The notes: generated by a model from the sequence alone, not told the origin. A DNA stretch of 44,822 bases from Candidatus Sulfopaludibacter sp. SbA4 (GCA_900290305.1 OMOG01000118.1:1-44822), one strand, 5' to 3'; positions 1 to 9,158 are shown, counted from the stretch's first letter. Numbers and translations are program-made.

Positions 1-83
1 CAGGCTCGCGATATGCAGATTACCATCGTCGCGGAACGGCGGCGATAGGGTACTATAGGTAGGTCGCTAGCATAGGTAAGTCA

Positions 84-920
84 ATGACGCGATTCTGGCT
101 GTTGGCGGTTGGCATCGCCTTCCCGGCGCTCGGCGGGGCCGCCCCGCCGACCATCGACGAGGCGCTGCTGCGGCTCTACGATTTCAACTTCCCCGTCGCG
201 CACCAGCTTCTGGACCAGTGCATCGCGGCCAATCCCCAGGACCCCCTCCCCTACGCCTTTCGCTCTTCCGCCTACCTCTTCTACGAGCTGGACCGGATGC
301 GCATCCTCGAAAGCGAATTCCTGATCGATGACCAGCGCATCGCCGAAAAGAAGCGGCCGATGGCTCCCGACCCTGCTGTTCGCGCCCAATTCCTCAAGTC
401 TCTCGAGGACACCGAGACCCGCGGCGAGGCCGCGCTGAAGGTCAATCCGGACGATCGCCGCGCGCTGTTTGCCCTGTCCGTCGCCCAGGGTGTCGCCACC
501 GACTACATGGCGCTGGTGGAGAAGCACCAGTTCTCGAGTCTCTCGCTGGCCAAGCGCTCCAACAACTACGCCCAGCGCCTGCTCAAACTCGACCCCAAGT
601 TTTACGATGCCTACCTGACCGCCGGCCTCTCGGAGTACATGGTCGGAAGCCTGCCGTTCTTCATCCGCTGGTTCGTGCATTTCGATAACGTCGCGGGCAG
701 CAAGGACCGGGGCAAGGAAAGCCTGGAGCTGGTGGCGCACGAGGGCCACTACTTCCGGGCCTTCGCCAAGATCCTGCTGGGCATCATCGATCTGCGGGAG
801 AAACGGCCGCAAGATGCCCAGAAGCTGCTGGTAGACCTGGCGCACGACTATCCGGAAAATCCCCTCTTCCGGAAAGAACTTGCCAAGCTGAACAGCCGGC
901 TGGGCGTTGCTTCCAATTAG
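84..920 (+). CDS. Secreted TPR-like protein
   Basis: 278 residues. The N-terminus (MTRFWLLAVGIAFPALGGAA) is a typical Sec signal peptide, so the product is probably exported to the periplasm. The body is helical with TPR-like spacing: conserved-looking segments fall around residues 25-60, 100-130, 150-185 and at the C-terminus (about 235-275, with ALKVNPDD-type and DLAHDYPENP motifs that recall the end of TPR units). No catalytic motif is visible, so a scaffold or protein-interaction role is inferred from fold only. The ATG at 84 is used because it begins the signal peptide; no strong Shine-Dalgarno sequence precedes it. A long ORF on the opposite strand is a codon-bias shadow. The gene stands alone; the next gene begins about 360 bp downstream behind a dispersed repeat. 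Confidence 0.8.
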   Translation: MTRFWLLAVGIAFPALGGAAPPTIDEALLRLYDFNFPVAHQLLDQCIAANPQDPLPYAFRSSAYLFYELDRMRILESEFLIDDQRIAEKKRPMAPDPAVRAQFLKSLEDTETRGEAALKVNPDDRRALFALSVAQGVATDYMALVEKHQFSSLSLAKRSNNYAQRLLKLDPKFYDAYLTAGLSEYMVGSLPFFIRWFVHFDNVAGSKDRGKESLELVAHEGHYFRAFAKILLGIIDLREKRPQDAQKLLVDLAHDYPENPLFRKELAKLNSRLGVASN

Positions 921-980
921 GTCCAACGCAAGCATAACTTCACCTCAGTTCAGCCTACTCCGTGGCGCACGCTCTCAGCA

Positions 981-1204
981 CTGTTTGTATTACAGTAGCT
1001 CCATTTCTTTCCTCCTTGAGAAGATTTTCTTCAAGCGGCAGAGGCCCCCGCTTGCAGATTCTGGCTTCAGGCTCCTGAATTCTGGCTCCTCGCCCTCCCG
1101 GTTTGGTTGCGGCTCTGCTGCTCTGTGGGGCAGCCACCCTTGGCTGCCGCCGGCTTCAGCCGGCGCTCCGCGACCCGGGAAGTTCCTGCCGCCGGAGACG
1201 CTCC
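981..1204 (+). repeat. Dispersed intergenic repeat, copy A (family R1)
   Basis: This segment occupies most of the gene-free stretch 921-1278. It is clearly similar to the reverse complement of 31708-31896. Shared blocks include CTCCATTTCTTTCCTCC followed by TTGAGAAGATTTT, a GGGGCAGCCA block, and a perfect 7-bp stem (GCCGGCT-TC-AGCCGGC, 1149-1164) followed by GCGCTCC and later CCGCCGGAGACGCTCC. Copy A has about 40 extra bases in the middle. Translation gives a peptide-like string (SISFLLEKIF) in both copies, which probably explains spurious ORF extensions; the upstream extension of the hydrolase ORF is such an artefact. No transposase is present, so it is either a non-autonomous element or a structured intergenic repeat. 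Confidence 0.8.
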
Positions 1205-1278
1205 GAAAGGCGCGGGACTTGAGCCCTGCCTCTCTGGAAGCCAAGCGGCGCATCCAAACGGGTGTAGAATTGTTGAAA

Positions 1279-2184
1279 ATGCTCAGAGATAGGTTGACCA
1301 GGCTTACACCCGTAGCGCTGCTTGCGCTCTTCGTGGTCCCCGTCCTCCCCGCGGAGGATTTCTTTTTCGACTCCGGCGGCGTGCGCATCCACTACACCGT
1401 CGAAGGCAGCGGCGAACCCGTGCTGCTGATCCACGGATACTCGGTGAGCGCCGCAACCAATTGGGGCGCTCCCGGCGTCATCAAAGGACTGTCCGACCGG
1501 TATCAGGTGATCGCGATCGACAATCGCGGACACGGCCAAAGCGACAAGCCGCACGATCCCCGGGCCTACGGCGACAAAATGGCCGAAGATTCCATTCACC
1601 TGCTCGACCATCTGAAGATCCGCAAAGCTCACGTCGTGGGCTATTCGATGGGCGGCTTTATCACCAGCGAGCTCCTCACCAGGCACCCGGACCGTTTATG
1701 GACCGCGACCCTGGGAGGCGCCGGTTGGAGAAGCCCGAAAGAAACCGAGGATCTGAAGCCGATGTTCAACCGGCTTGCCGAATCGCTCGAACAGGGCAAC
1801 GGAATCGGTCCGCTGATCGTGGCACTCACGCCTCCCGGGCAGCAGCCTCCTCCGCCCGACCAGATGGAGGCGATCAGTAAGAGGATGCTCGCTGCCAACG
1901 ATCCCCTGGCGCTGGCCGCCGTGGTGCGAGCCCCGCAGGGTCAGGTGCCGGAAGCCAAAATCCGCGCCAACAAAATTCCGGTGCTGGCGCTGATCGGCGA
2001 GCTCGATCCGCTGAAGGCCGGCGTGGACCGTCTCGACGGCATGATGCCCAACTTGAAAATCGTCGTAATTCCCGGAGCCACTCATATGACCGCGCCCGGG
2101 AGTCCGGTGTTTCTGACGACCTTGAAATCCTTCCTGGCGGAGCATCCCGCACCGGCTGCCCCTTCCGATTCGCGCGCGCGATAG
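1279..2184 (+). CDS. Exported alpha/beta hydrolase
   Basis: 301 residues from the ATG at 1279. The ORF is open from 907, but that extension is translated repeat sequence. From 1279 the protein begins MLRDRLTRLTPVALLALFVV, a signal peptide ending near VLPAED. The alpha/beta-hydrolase fold is clear: HG oxyanion motif in VLLIHGYSVS, then AIDNRGHGQS, then the nucleophile elbow GYSMGG (Ser), a late acidic residue in LIGELDPL, and the catalytic His in IPGATHM. The family covers esterases, lipases, haloperoxidase-like and C-C hydrolases, so the substrate cannot be named. The C-terminal tail is Pro/Ala-rich. The start has no good ribosome-binding site; TAGAAT lies 9 bp upstream, so a very short or absent leader is possible. 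Confidence 0.88.
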   Translation: MLRDRLTRLTPVALLALFVVPVLPAEDFFFDSGGVRIHYTVEGSGEPVLLIHGYSVSAATNWGAPGVIKGLSDRYQVIAIDNRGHGQSDKPHDPRAYGDKMAEDSIHLLDHLKIRKAHVVGYSMGGFITSELLTRHPDRLWTATLGGAGWRSPKETEDLKPMFNRLAESLEQGNGIGPLIVALTPPGQQPPPPDQMEAISKRMLAANDPLALAAVVRAPQGQVPEAKIRANKIPVLALIGELDPLKAGVDRLDGMMPNLKIVVIPGATHMTAPGSPVFLTTLKSFLAEHPAPAAPSDSRAR

Positions 2185-2574
2185 TAGCGCTCAGTCGATT
2201 CTCCGAAAACGGGGAAGGCCGTTAACTGACCATCAGCTTATCGATCTCGAGACGCTAGACCTGGATCGCGTCTCAGGAGAACCATCAATTCCCCGGCTGC
2301 CCTGGCTATGACGATCAATAGATGAAGGCCTTGGTCGTGAGTTTTCGCCGCGCATGCGTGGCGCCACGTAGGCCATCCGGTTAAGTTCATTCAGTCCCCG
2401 AGGGCGGGCTGTCAGTGAATCACAAAGGGTGCCACGCCGATTTCCGAACCAATCGTTCAGTCTGCCGCGGCAGTTTGGATCCCCCGGGCGGAACGGAACG
2501 GTCGGGGCGGCCGGCAACCGCGCATTTTCGTCTTCCGGAGGTAACCTTTTGCCGGCAGTCCAGTATAAATCACT
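2185..2574. other. Gene-free stretch before permease gene
   Basis: About 390 bp without a credible gene; the ORFs here lack family features and sensible codon use. It holds one perfect inverted repeat (GAGACGC 2249-2255 and GCGTCTC 2268-2274). TATAAA at 2564-2569 lies 6 bp before the downstream ATG, which would fit a leaderless or very short transcript, but no matching -35 was found. The PadR gene that often precedes this kind of permease is absent here. Confidence 0.45.
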
Positions 2575-4977
2575 ATGCCGCACGTTCTGTACGATCTCTG
2601 GTTCGGCTGCCGCCTGTTACGCAAGACACCCGGCTTCACAGCGATTGCCCTGTTGGCGCTCGCCCTCGGCATCGGGGCAAATACGGCGATCTTTTCAACC
2701 GTGGATGCCGCCCTGTTGCGGGCGTTACCCTACCGGGATGCGGACCGCTTGGCAATGGTGTGGCAAGACGCCACGTTCGTAGGATATCCGCGTGCGACAG
2801 TCACGCCGGGCGACTATTCCGAGTGGAAACGCATGAATCGTGCGTTTTCGAGCATGGCTGCCATGCGCGTGGTCGCCGGGAATCTCACCACGGATGGTCC
2901 GCCGGAACAGGTGACCGGACAGGCAGTGACGCGGGATTTCTTTCCCGTCCTCGGCGTTCAACCCCTTATTGGGCGTAGTTTTACCGAAGACGAGGACCGC
3001 GCCGGAGCGCGGGTGGCGCTGATCAGTTATTCGCTTTGGCAGCGAAGATACCTCGCTGATCGGAGTATCGTCGGTCGAAACATTCCCCTCAATGGCGCAA
3101 ACTTCACAGTTATCGGCGTGCTTCCGCGAGATTTCATGTTTCACAACCGCGCCACCGACTACTGGGTGCCGGCAAACCTGACTCCCGCGATGCTCGCGAA
3201 TCGTGACGCTCATATCCTGAACGTCGTCGCCCACCTAAGTCCCGGCGTCACTATGTCGCAGGCTCGTTCGGACCTGCACGCGATCGCCCACCACCTGCAA
3301 GAGCAGGGTTTATTCGACAAGCGGAGTGACATCGTTGTGATCCCTCTCCGTGAAGACCTGCTCGGCAATACGCGTCCCGCGCTGCTGGTCTTGCTCACCG
3401 CGGCCGGTTGCGTGCTTCTCATCGCTTGCGCCAATCTTGCCAATTTACTCATGGCGCGCAGTCTGGTCCGGCGTCGGGAGATGGCGGTTCGCACAGCCTT
3501 GGGTGCTCCTCGCGTCCGCCTCGTCCAACAGATGGTGACAGAAGGCGTCGTGCTCTCGGTCGCCGGTGGGACCTTGGGCCTCGGGTTCGCCATCGCGGGC
3601 ATGCGGTTACTTGCGTCGCTGATCCCGTCCAGCATGCCCGAAACCGCTGTGCCGTTGATCGATGTGCGCCTGCTCGTGTTCACGTTGTCACTCTCGGTCG
3701 TAACCGGTCTCGTCTTCAGTATCGTACCGGCGCTTCAAACCGCGGAAGCGTCTTTGAATGAGGGGCTGAAACAGGGCGCGCGAGTGACCTCGGGAGCCCG
3801 ATGGACACTGCGCGACGCCCTCGTCATTGTCGAGGTCGCGGCGGCGCTTGTGCTTCTCGTAGGCGCGGGCCTCCTGCTCCGGACCATGGCCAATCTGCGA
3901 AGAATTGACGTTGGATTCCATCCGGATCATCTCCTGACGATGCGAACGTCACCGGACAGGACGATGACCCATGCACAACGTGTGGATTACTACGAACGCG
4001 TTGTGTCGGGAATACTCGCATTGCCGGGGGTAGAACACGCAGCGTTCGTCAATGATCTGCCCTTTCAGCAGTCTGGGAATTCTCAAGCTTTTGAGATCGA
4101 GGGCCAACCGCCCCAGGAAAGTGGGCCCGCGCGCCTCGCCCTGTATCGAGTCTGCACAAACAGCTATTTAAGGACTCTCGGCGTCAGAGTGCTTGAGGGC
4201 AGGCTCTTTGAGAGATCGGACGGCGCGTCCTCGCCCCCGGTTATCGTCATTACGGAGACGCTTGCAAGACAGTTCTTTACGCAAAGTCCGCTTGGCTACA
4301 AGATAAGTGTCGGCGGGCCCGACGCCCCATGGTCCACGATTATCGGCGTGGTGGCTGATGTCCACGAGCGCGGCTATGAACCGGCGATCATGCCGGGGGT
4401 TTATCTCCCAATCGTGCAAACTCCAAATGCCCCGTCAGTTCCACAAGAGCTCATCGTCAGAGCTCAAGACGATTCGGCGTCACGGATAGAAGCGATTCGC
4501 CGGGTCATCCACACCGTCAATCCGCGGCAACCAGTGTCGCGCGTCAGGACAATGCAAGAGTTGCTTGCCTCCGACGTTGCCGACCTTACACAGCAGACAT
4601 GGCTGCTTGGTGTCTTTGCGGCATTAGCCTTGCTGCTTGCCTCCATGGGCCTCTATGGTGTCCTGGCCTACGCCGTAACTCAGCGGCGAAGAGAGATCGG
4701 CGTACGGATCGCTCTAGGCGCAAGCGCCACCCGCGTGACCAAGGCTATCGTCTGGGACGGACTGCAACTGACCCTGGTAGGTCTGATCGTCGGAGGCGCC
4801 CTTTCCTGGATGGCGACGAGAGCTATGACCAAACTCTTGTACGGCGTGCGCGCTACCGACCCATCCACTTTTGCCGGCATGGCCGTAGTATTGCTGTCCG
4901 TCGCTCTTGCCGCATGCTGGATTCCTGCGCGAAAGGCATCGCGTCTCGATCCCATTCTGATCCTGCGCGACGAATAG
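2575..4977 (+). CDS. MacB/FtsX-type ABC transporter permease (ADOP family)
   Basis: 800 residues. It starts almost directly with LRKTPGFTAIALLALALGIG followed by ANTAIFSTVDAALLRALPY, the hallmark of acidobacterial duplicated orphan permeases. Two FtsX modules are present: TM1, a large MacB-like periplasmic domain (about 50-260), a three-helix membrane block near 270-380 (LIACANLANLLMARSLVRRREMA, split here by helix boundaries), a second TM near 415-440, a second periplasmic domain, and a final block with GLYGVLAYAVTQRRREIGVR and a C-terminal helix ending in ARKASRLDP. These permeases act in the inner membrane in MacB-like efflux or lipoprotein/peptide export; partner ATPases are usually encoded elsewhere. 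Unlike many relatives it lacks the N-terminal cytoplasmic helical extension. Codon use is less C-rich than in the second permease at 10100, so the two have different histories. Confidence 0.9.
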   Translation: MPHVLYDLWFGCRLLRKTPGFTAIALLALALGIGANTAIFSTVDAALLRALPYRDADRLAMVWQDATFVGYPRATVTPGDYSEWKRMNRAFSSMAAMRVVAGNLTTDGPPEQVTGQAVTRDFFPVLGVQPLIGRSFTEDEDRAGARVALISYSLWQRRYLADRSIVGRNIPLNGANFTVIGVLPRDFMFHNRATDYWVPANLTPAMLANRDAHILNVVAHLSPGVTMSQARSDLHAIAHHLQEQGLFDKRSDIVVIPLREDLLGNTRPALLVLLTAAGCVLLIACANLANLLMARSLVRRREMAVRTALGAPRVRLVQQMVTEGVVLSVAGGTLGLGFAIAGMRLLASLIPSSMPETAVPLIDVRLLVFTLSLSVVTGLVFSIVPALQTAEASLNEGLKQGARVTSGARWTLRDALVIVEVAAALVLLVGAGLLLRTMANLRRIDVGFHPDHLLTMRTSPDRTMTHAQRVDYYERVVSGILALPGVEHAAFVNDLPFQQSGNSQAFEIEGQPPQESGPARLALYRVCTNSYLRTLGVRVLEGRLFERSDGASSPPVIVITETLARQFFTQSPLGYKISVGGPDAPWSTIIGVVADVHERGYEPAIMPGVYLPIVQTPNAPSVPQELIVRAQDDSASRIEAIRRVIHTVNPRQPVSRVRTMQELLASDVADLTQQTWLLGVFAALALLLASMGLYGVLAYAVTQRRREIGVRIALGASATRVTKAIVWDGLQLTLVGLIVGGALSWMATRAMTKLLYGVRATDPSTFAGMAVVLLSVALAACWIPARKASRLDPILILRDE

Positions 4978-5032
4978 CCAACTTGCGGCATCACGCACGG
5001 CTACGGAAGGCGCCCGCGAGACATTTTCACCT

Positions 5033-5105
5033 GTTTCCGTGTACGGCCAAAAACGTGACCGGATTTTGCCTCTGGAAAGGCCCGTTTGGCGGCCATCTCG
5101 GAGTG
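5033..5105 (-). repeat. Short dispersed repeat, copy A (family R5)
   Basis: Lies in the 334-bp gene-free stretch 4978-5311 between two convergent genes. Read on the minus strand it matches the plus strand at 7951-8023 over about 73 bp at roughly 70 percent identity by eye. Shared blocks are CACTC, ATGGCCG, AAACGG, GCAAAATC, GTTTTTGG and GAAAC. The two copies are inverted relative to each other and flank the orphan gene 5312-7537. Nothing else was recognised in this stretch. Confidence 0.65.
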
Positions 5106-5311
5106 TCACCCTACCATGGCGAGGCAGGTTTCAGCATACCCTATACCCATCCAGGAGGGCGCCAGTCCGCGCCAGTGTCTCGCGGTAGTTCCAGGGCATC
5201 CACTCCGCCGGACACCGTTGGCCCGATATCCGGCCGACCGGCTTGTCCTCGCTGGAGCGCGCCGTGGAGCAGCAAGGCATCAAGCCGATCGCCTATAACC
5301 GATGGGGCCGA

Positions 5312-7537
5312 TCAGACCACCGATATCCTGGCGCTTTCGACGGGCAGGATGGGCAACAGAGCCAGCTCCAGTTCCTCGAGCGAGCAGCCGGGCCGCAGCG
5401 CTACTTGGAACACGCCGTTCGTCTCGCTAACCTGCGCCACCCGCTCCAGCCCCGTTCTGTCCACCTGATCGATCAGATTCCGGCAGAGCCACATGTGCGG
5501 CGCCAGCATCCGCAATACATTGCTGCACCATTGAACGGACATTCTTCTGCGGTACAGGGCGCCGCCCCCTTCCACGCCCCTAAACCAATTGAGTACACTG
5601 TGATCCTCGTAGAGGGTCCCTTTAATGTGCTTGGCCTGGTCGAACATCGGTACCCATGTGCATTGATTATTCCAGGCCTGCAAGGGAGCATTCCCGGCGG
5701 CGAACCAGTCTAACCCTTGCGCCATGTCACTGGCGGAGGTCTTTAGGCTCTCATAGCACTCCGCATCGTTAGTTACCCATTCGAACGCATGCAAGGTGCC
5801 GCTATAAGTCTCCCCGCTAAATGGGCGGCCGCGCATGACACTCAGGGTTCTGGCCATCTGTGCCGCATGTACGCTTCCCGGACTCAAATAATCCGGGAAA
5901 TAAGCTTCCTCGTGGCCATATTGCAAACCGATACCCGCAACTGCCAGTTCGCGATCTCTGGGAACGAAGGAAATCAGAACGCTTTGGTAGTTCTTCTCAT
6001 AATCGAAAAGGGCTGCCCATGCCTTGTCTTGCAGGAATGCGTTTGCCGACAGGCTCTTCCTTGTCTTACTTGGCTTGAATACGCCCGGCGGCAGTTTCTT
6101 TTCGGTATTGATTCGTATTTCTCCTTGCCCTTGCTCCGCCAAGGGACCGAGCCATGCCTCAAGCCAGGGTTTGCAGACATCCAGCGTGGCTTGCCCGGCG
6201 TCCTTCAGTATGGCCACACTGGAAGCGATAGCCGGATGAATGAGCCGGCGGTCATCCAGGATCCGGGATTGTTTATCCGCCAGTTCACGCAATTCGTTTT
6301 GCTCGGTCCGAAGGTCTGTGCTGAAATTGGATCGATTATACGTGGTCCTTGGATTCAGTCCCGAAACCACCGGCAGCCACCCCTGCTCCAACGCCGCGAT
6401 GCGTATCGGCGGCAGGTCGTAGGTATATTTCCGATCGGCTCCCAGTTGGAGTGACACGTTGATTTCCCATTCGCCCGCTGTTTGGGATTGCAGGTCATAT
6501 AGTACGAAAAGGATGAGAATCTCCGTCGTCCGCGTGGGGGTCAGCGGTGGGATGCCGAGGTTGCGAATCTGAGCCCTGTATAGCTGCGATTCGGAAGTCG
6601 CCGATGCGATGGGTGTGACTGCGAATGCATAGTAATCCTTCACATGGTCTTTATCCGTTGGACGCGTTTCCAGATCGCCGGCAATCTGGCCGTTATGGAA
6701 TTTAAAACCTCTCATCGCGCCCTTCGATAAAACAGGTCCCCCCGGCCCGGAAACGCGAATGGTTGCCGTCCCGCCATCGAATCCCGCGCCTTGATTCAGG
6801 ATCATCCATTTCACATTTGCCGGTTTGCCAACCGGAACAGGCCAGCTTGCCGGATAAACCAGAAGCATGCGCGTATCGTCGGGATCGTAACCATTGGCCA
6901 GGCGAATTTCGCCCGCTGGAACCTCGGACACCGCCGCCGGCTTTCTCTTGAAATAAAGCTGGGCGGTAATCTCCTCCCCTCCGTCCAGGAAATCCTCATA
7001 ATTCATCTGCGGCTGGCCGCGGAGGCCGATCAGTTCCCCTAATCCGGCGATGACGCCGTCGGCGAAAACGGTCTGGTGTGTGACCCTCTGCTGGATCTGG
7101 TCCGTGCCCAGCGTCCGCCTGAACAAGCTGCTCCATTTGGCGGCCCGCGATTTGTCAGTCAGCCGCTTCATAGGCCCGTCATAGCTTTCGGCGTCGCTCA
7201 TCAACAGGTCGACCTGCCGGCCGTTGGCGAAAACCACGAACTCATACGTATCGCTGTCATAGAGGCTGGTGAATACCGCGGCCGTTTTCATCGCCTTGGA
7301 CGCCGCCAGCGCCAGTTCCTTCAACTCGCCGCTATCGAGTTTGGCGTTGTCGCTGTCGTAAACGGAGATGTACGGTTGCCCGGCGCGAGCCAGGAGGACC
7401 ACATGCTTGCCGCCTTCGGCCGGCGCTTTTTTCATTCGCTCGTAGCCCAGCTTGCCATAGCTCCGGCTGATGGCCCTGGCGGCATCGTCTACGGTGCCTC
7501 TCCACGCGATATGGATGCTGCAACAGGTATTTCCCAT
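5312..7537 (-). CDS. Unrecognised 741-residue protein
   Basis: I do not recognise this protein. It starts MGNTCCSIHIAWRGTVDDAA and has no signal peptide or obvious membrane segment. Residues 1-200 look globular and mixed alpha/beta. The middle (about 200-370) has beta-rich features, with IRVSGPGGPVLSKG and EWEINVSLQLGADRKYTYDL suggesting Ig-like or jelly-roll strands. A helical stretch follows near 385-420 (TEQNELRELADKQSRILDD). The C-terminal third carries several Trp/Cys positions but no metal-binding or catalytic signature I can name. Base composition looks lower in GC than the neighbours, and the gene is flanked by inverted copies of a short repeat (5033-5105 and 7951-8023). Both facts suggest acquisition by transfer. 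The ATG at 7537 is the first in frame; its ribosome-binding site is weak. No operon partner. Confidence 0.75.
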   Translation of the reverse strand: MGNTCCSIHIAWRGTVDDAARAISRSYGKLGYERMKKAPAEGGKHVVLLARAGQPYISVYDSDNAKLDSGELKELALAASKAMKTAAVFTSLYDSDTYEFVVFANGRQVDLLMSDAESYDGPMKRLTDKSRAAKWSSLFRRTLGTDQIQQRVTHQTVFADGVIAGLGELIGLRGQPQMNYEDFLDGGEEITAQLYFKRKPAAVSEVPAGEIRLANGYDPDDTRMLLVYPASWPVPVGKPANVKWMILNQGAGFDGGTATIRVSGPGGPVLSKGAMRGFKFHNGQIAGDLETRPTDKDHVKDYYAFAVTPIASATSESQLYRAQIRNLGIPPLTPTRTTEILILFVLYDLQSQTAGEWEINVSLQLGADRKYTYDLPPIRIAALEQGWLPVVSGLNPRTTYNRSNFSTDLRTEQNELRELADKQSRILDDRRLIHPAIASSVAILKDAGQATLDVCKPWLEAWLGPLAEQGQGEIRINTEKKLPPGVFKPSKTRKSLSANAFLQDKAWAALFDYEKNYQSVLISFVPRDRELAVAGIGLQYGHEEAYFPDYLSPGSVHAAQMARTLSVMRGRPFSGETYSGTLHAFEWVTNDAECYESLKTSASDMAQGLDWFAAGNAPLQAWNNQCTWVPMFDQAKHIKGTLYEDHSVLNWFRGVEGGGALYRRRMSVQWCSNVLRMLAPHMWLCRNLIDQVDRTGLERVAQVSETNGVFQVALRPGCSLEELELALLPILPVESARISVV

Positions 7538-8086
7538 AGGCTAAGTCTCTAGGATACAGGCTTCGCCTTTGGTTGTGAGATCAGATGGCCTCCAAGCGCC
7601 CTCGAAGTTAAGGGATTGCTCGCGATGTGGCGCGCAATCCAGGAAAACACGAGTTGCGGTGCGAGGGCCCGACGGCGCCTCGTCAGAGGGGGCGCTCATT
7701 GCCGAGCGCTCCGGGGACGTCTTTGGGCGGCCAATCGCCGTCCTTGGCGTCATAACAGATCTTGTACGCCGTCGCCGTCCGCGAAGACGGTGCCGGCATC
7801 ATCAACCTGCCGGCTCCGCAGGAGCAGGAGGCTCACCGGCGCTCGCCTGGCGCCCAACGAAGCACCCGACGGCAAAGGCAATCAGACAGCCAGCCGCCAT
7901 GGCGGCCTCCAGCCCATGGACAAGGGCCCCTCTTCGGCCAGGCGGGAGCGCACTCGAAAATGGCCGGCAAACGGATTTTCGCCAAAGCAAAATCGCACAG
8001 GGTTTTTGGTCCGGGACAGAAACGACCTTCGTTGGGGAGCCGCTCAGGATAGAAACTAAACTGGTGTGAACGCCTGATTTCGACAG
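7538..8086. other. Gene-free stretch with repeat copy
   Basis: About 550 bp between two minus-strand genes. Several ORFs overlap here in different frames, but none has a recognisable start, domain or codon pattern. One minus-strand frame (about 7802-7900) contains a short hydrophobic stretch (AAMAAGCLIAFAVGCFVG) that could be debris of a membrane protein gene. The right half holds the second copy of the R5 repeat, listed separately. Confidence 0.4.
7951..8023 (+). repeat. Short dispersed repeat, copy B (family R5)
   Basis: Inverted, diverged counterpart of 5033-5105. Translated in the appropriate frames both copies give the pattern NGRQTxxxxxKIxxxFWxxTET, so the repeat may derive from or be read as a short peptide-like sequence. 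Together the two copies bracket the orphan gene at 5312-7537. Confidence 0.65.
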
Positions 8087-8518
8087 TCACGAACTGCCCA
8101 TGGCATCTGATAAGAGGAACAACCCTATCGCCAGCAGCAGAAACGAGGCCCACCAGAGGAAGTAGCCGGCTCTGAGATTGAATCGGTCAGGACCAAACCA
8201 AAGAACCCAATGTGCGTTGATGATGAAAGCACAAGCAGCAATCCAGGCGGAGACACGGCGGAGTATGCGTGATCGTATCGCAACTACCCACCCTGCTCCT
8301 AGCACGAAAAGGATCGTCGTTACCGCGCTGAGCGTACAAAGGACCACGAAGTACCATGGGTCGGTCTTCCCATTGTTTACTTCAAAGGCTGCCATCTCAA
8401 ACGCTTGCCAGCCCGGCAGACCATCCGGAAGCGTCACTCCCTCCTTGACAACTGGCAGAAGCCAAGCAACCGCATGGACCAAAAAGGCAGCGGCAATCAG
8501 CAGATGAACCTTTTTCAT
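8087..8518 (-). CDS. Small integral membrane protein
   Basis: 143 residues. Four hydrophobic segments are visible at about 5-23 (LLIAAAFLVHAVAWLLP), 55-80 (YFVVLCTLSAVTTILFVLGAGWVV), 88-110 and 118-138, so it is probably a four-helix inner-membrane protein. The first segment could also serve as a signal anchor. No motif identifies a function. The start MKKVHLLIAAAFLVHAVAW is convincing. It lies just downstream of a PIN-like remnant and a nuclease-like gene on the same strand, but nothing links their functions. Confidence 0.7.
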   Translation of the reverse strand: MKKVHLLIAAAFLVHAVAWLLPVVKEGVTLPDGLPGWQAFEMAAFEVNNGKTDPWYFVVLCTLSAVTTILFVLGAGWVVAIRSRILRRVSAWIAACAFIINAHWVLWFGPDRFNLRAGYFLWWASFLLLAIGLFLLSDAMGSS

Positions 8519-8527
8519 GATCAGATG

Positions 8528-8725
8528 TTACGACAGTTCCAAGCCGCCGCGCGATCCCGCGGAATGGAGGCCTTCCTCGCTGAGGTCGCCGGAGATCGTC
8601 AATGTTGTTCGCCCCCGGAGCACCCGTTGTGCCCGTTCAAGCAATCTGACCGCGTCAGGCACTTTGTGATGCGCGGGAGCCGCACAGTCGTGGAGCCAGT
8701 TTGTCTCAAAGAACACGTGAGGCAT
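8528..8725 (-). pseudogene. Probable remnant of a PIN-domain-like gene
   Basis: A 65-residue ORF. Its first 33 residues (MPHVFFETNWLHDCAAPAHH, then KVPDAVRLLERA) look like the start of a PIN-like nuclease: beta-strand 1 followed by an acidic residue and helix 1. The remaining residues do not continue the fold and end after a Gly/Ser-rich stretch, so the body of the gene appears deleted. It lies 13 bp downstream of a nuclease-like gene on the same strand. The call is tentative; the alternative is a chance ORF. Confidence 0.35.
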
Positions 8726-8738
8726 CTTGTTCCAGGAA

Positions 8739-9158
8739 TTAACGAGGGTGCGCCGCCCTCACTTCGCCACCAGCGATTGCTGGCAATACGTATCCCTGAA
8801 CGATGTCTTTGAATTGAGGAGGCAACCATGCGGCAGGAAAATCCGCCAGATCCTCAAACCATTGCTGCACGAAAGCCTCAAACTCCTGTCCCTCACAAGG
8901 CGGATTCTGACGCCATATTCGAGTGCTATCGAACTCCTCCACTCGCTTTACGGACGTCGGGAAAATACTGGAATAGGAATCTCGATAAACCCATCCCTGT
9001 TCTGGCGTAATCAACAAACCAAAGGGATATTGCATGCCTACCATATACCCCTTGAGCGCTTCCTCGGTGCGGGGAAGATCGTCGATCGTGACCTTAGCTT
9101 CGATGACCATGACCCGGCCATCGGGAGTGGTGATGAGAATGTCCGGCTGAAACGCCAT
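8739..9158 (-). CDS. PD-(D/E)XK nuclease-like protein
   Basis: 139 residues. The N-terminal part reads QPDILITTPDGRVMVIEAKV: an Asp on one strand and E-A-K on the next, the layout of the PD-(D/E)XK active site found in restriction-enzyme and repair nucleases. The rest (YMVGMQYPFGLLITPEQGW) matches the later strands of such folds, which often end restriction-subunit N-terminal domains. At about 140 residues it is a bare nuclease-like domain. Upstream in the same frame is MPSLALGVMTPDLRQRLDKF (start at 9245), followed by two stop codons and then seven sense codons before this ATG. The gene may therefore be an N-terminally damaged version of a slightly longer protein. Confidence 0.55.
   Translation of the reverse strand: MAFQPDILITTPDGRVMVIEAKVTIDDLPRTEEALKGYMVGMQYPFGLLITPEQGWVYRDSYSSIFPTSVKRVEEFDSTRIWRQNPPCEGQEFEAFVQQWFEDLADFPAAWLPPQFKDIVQGYVLPAIAGGEVRAAHPR

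Noticed and set aside
907-1278. N-terminal extension of the alpha/beta hydrolase
   Set aside because: The 124 added residues are translated R1 repeat and would bury the signal peptide.
5243-5713. Plus-strand ORFs opposite the 741-residue gene
   Set aside because: No start signal or domain; shadows of a long continuous minus-strand frame.
5312-7537. MGNTCCS start resembling a eukaryotic N-myristoylation signal
   Set aside because: No bacterial pathway supports it; most likely coincidence.
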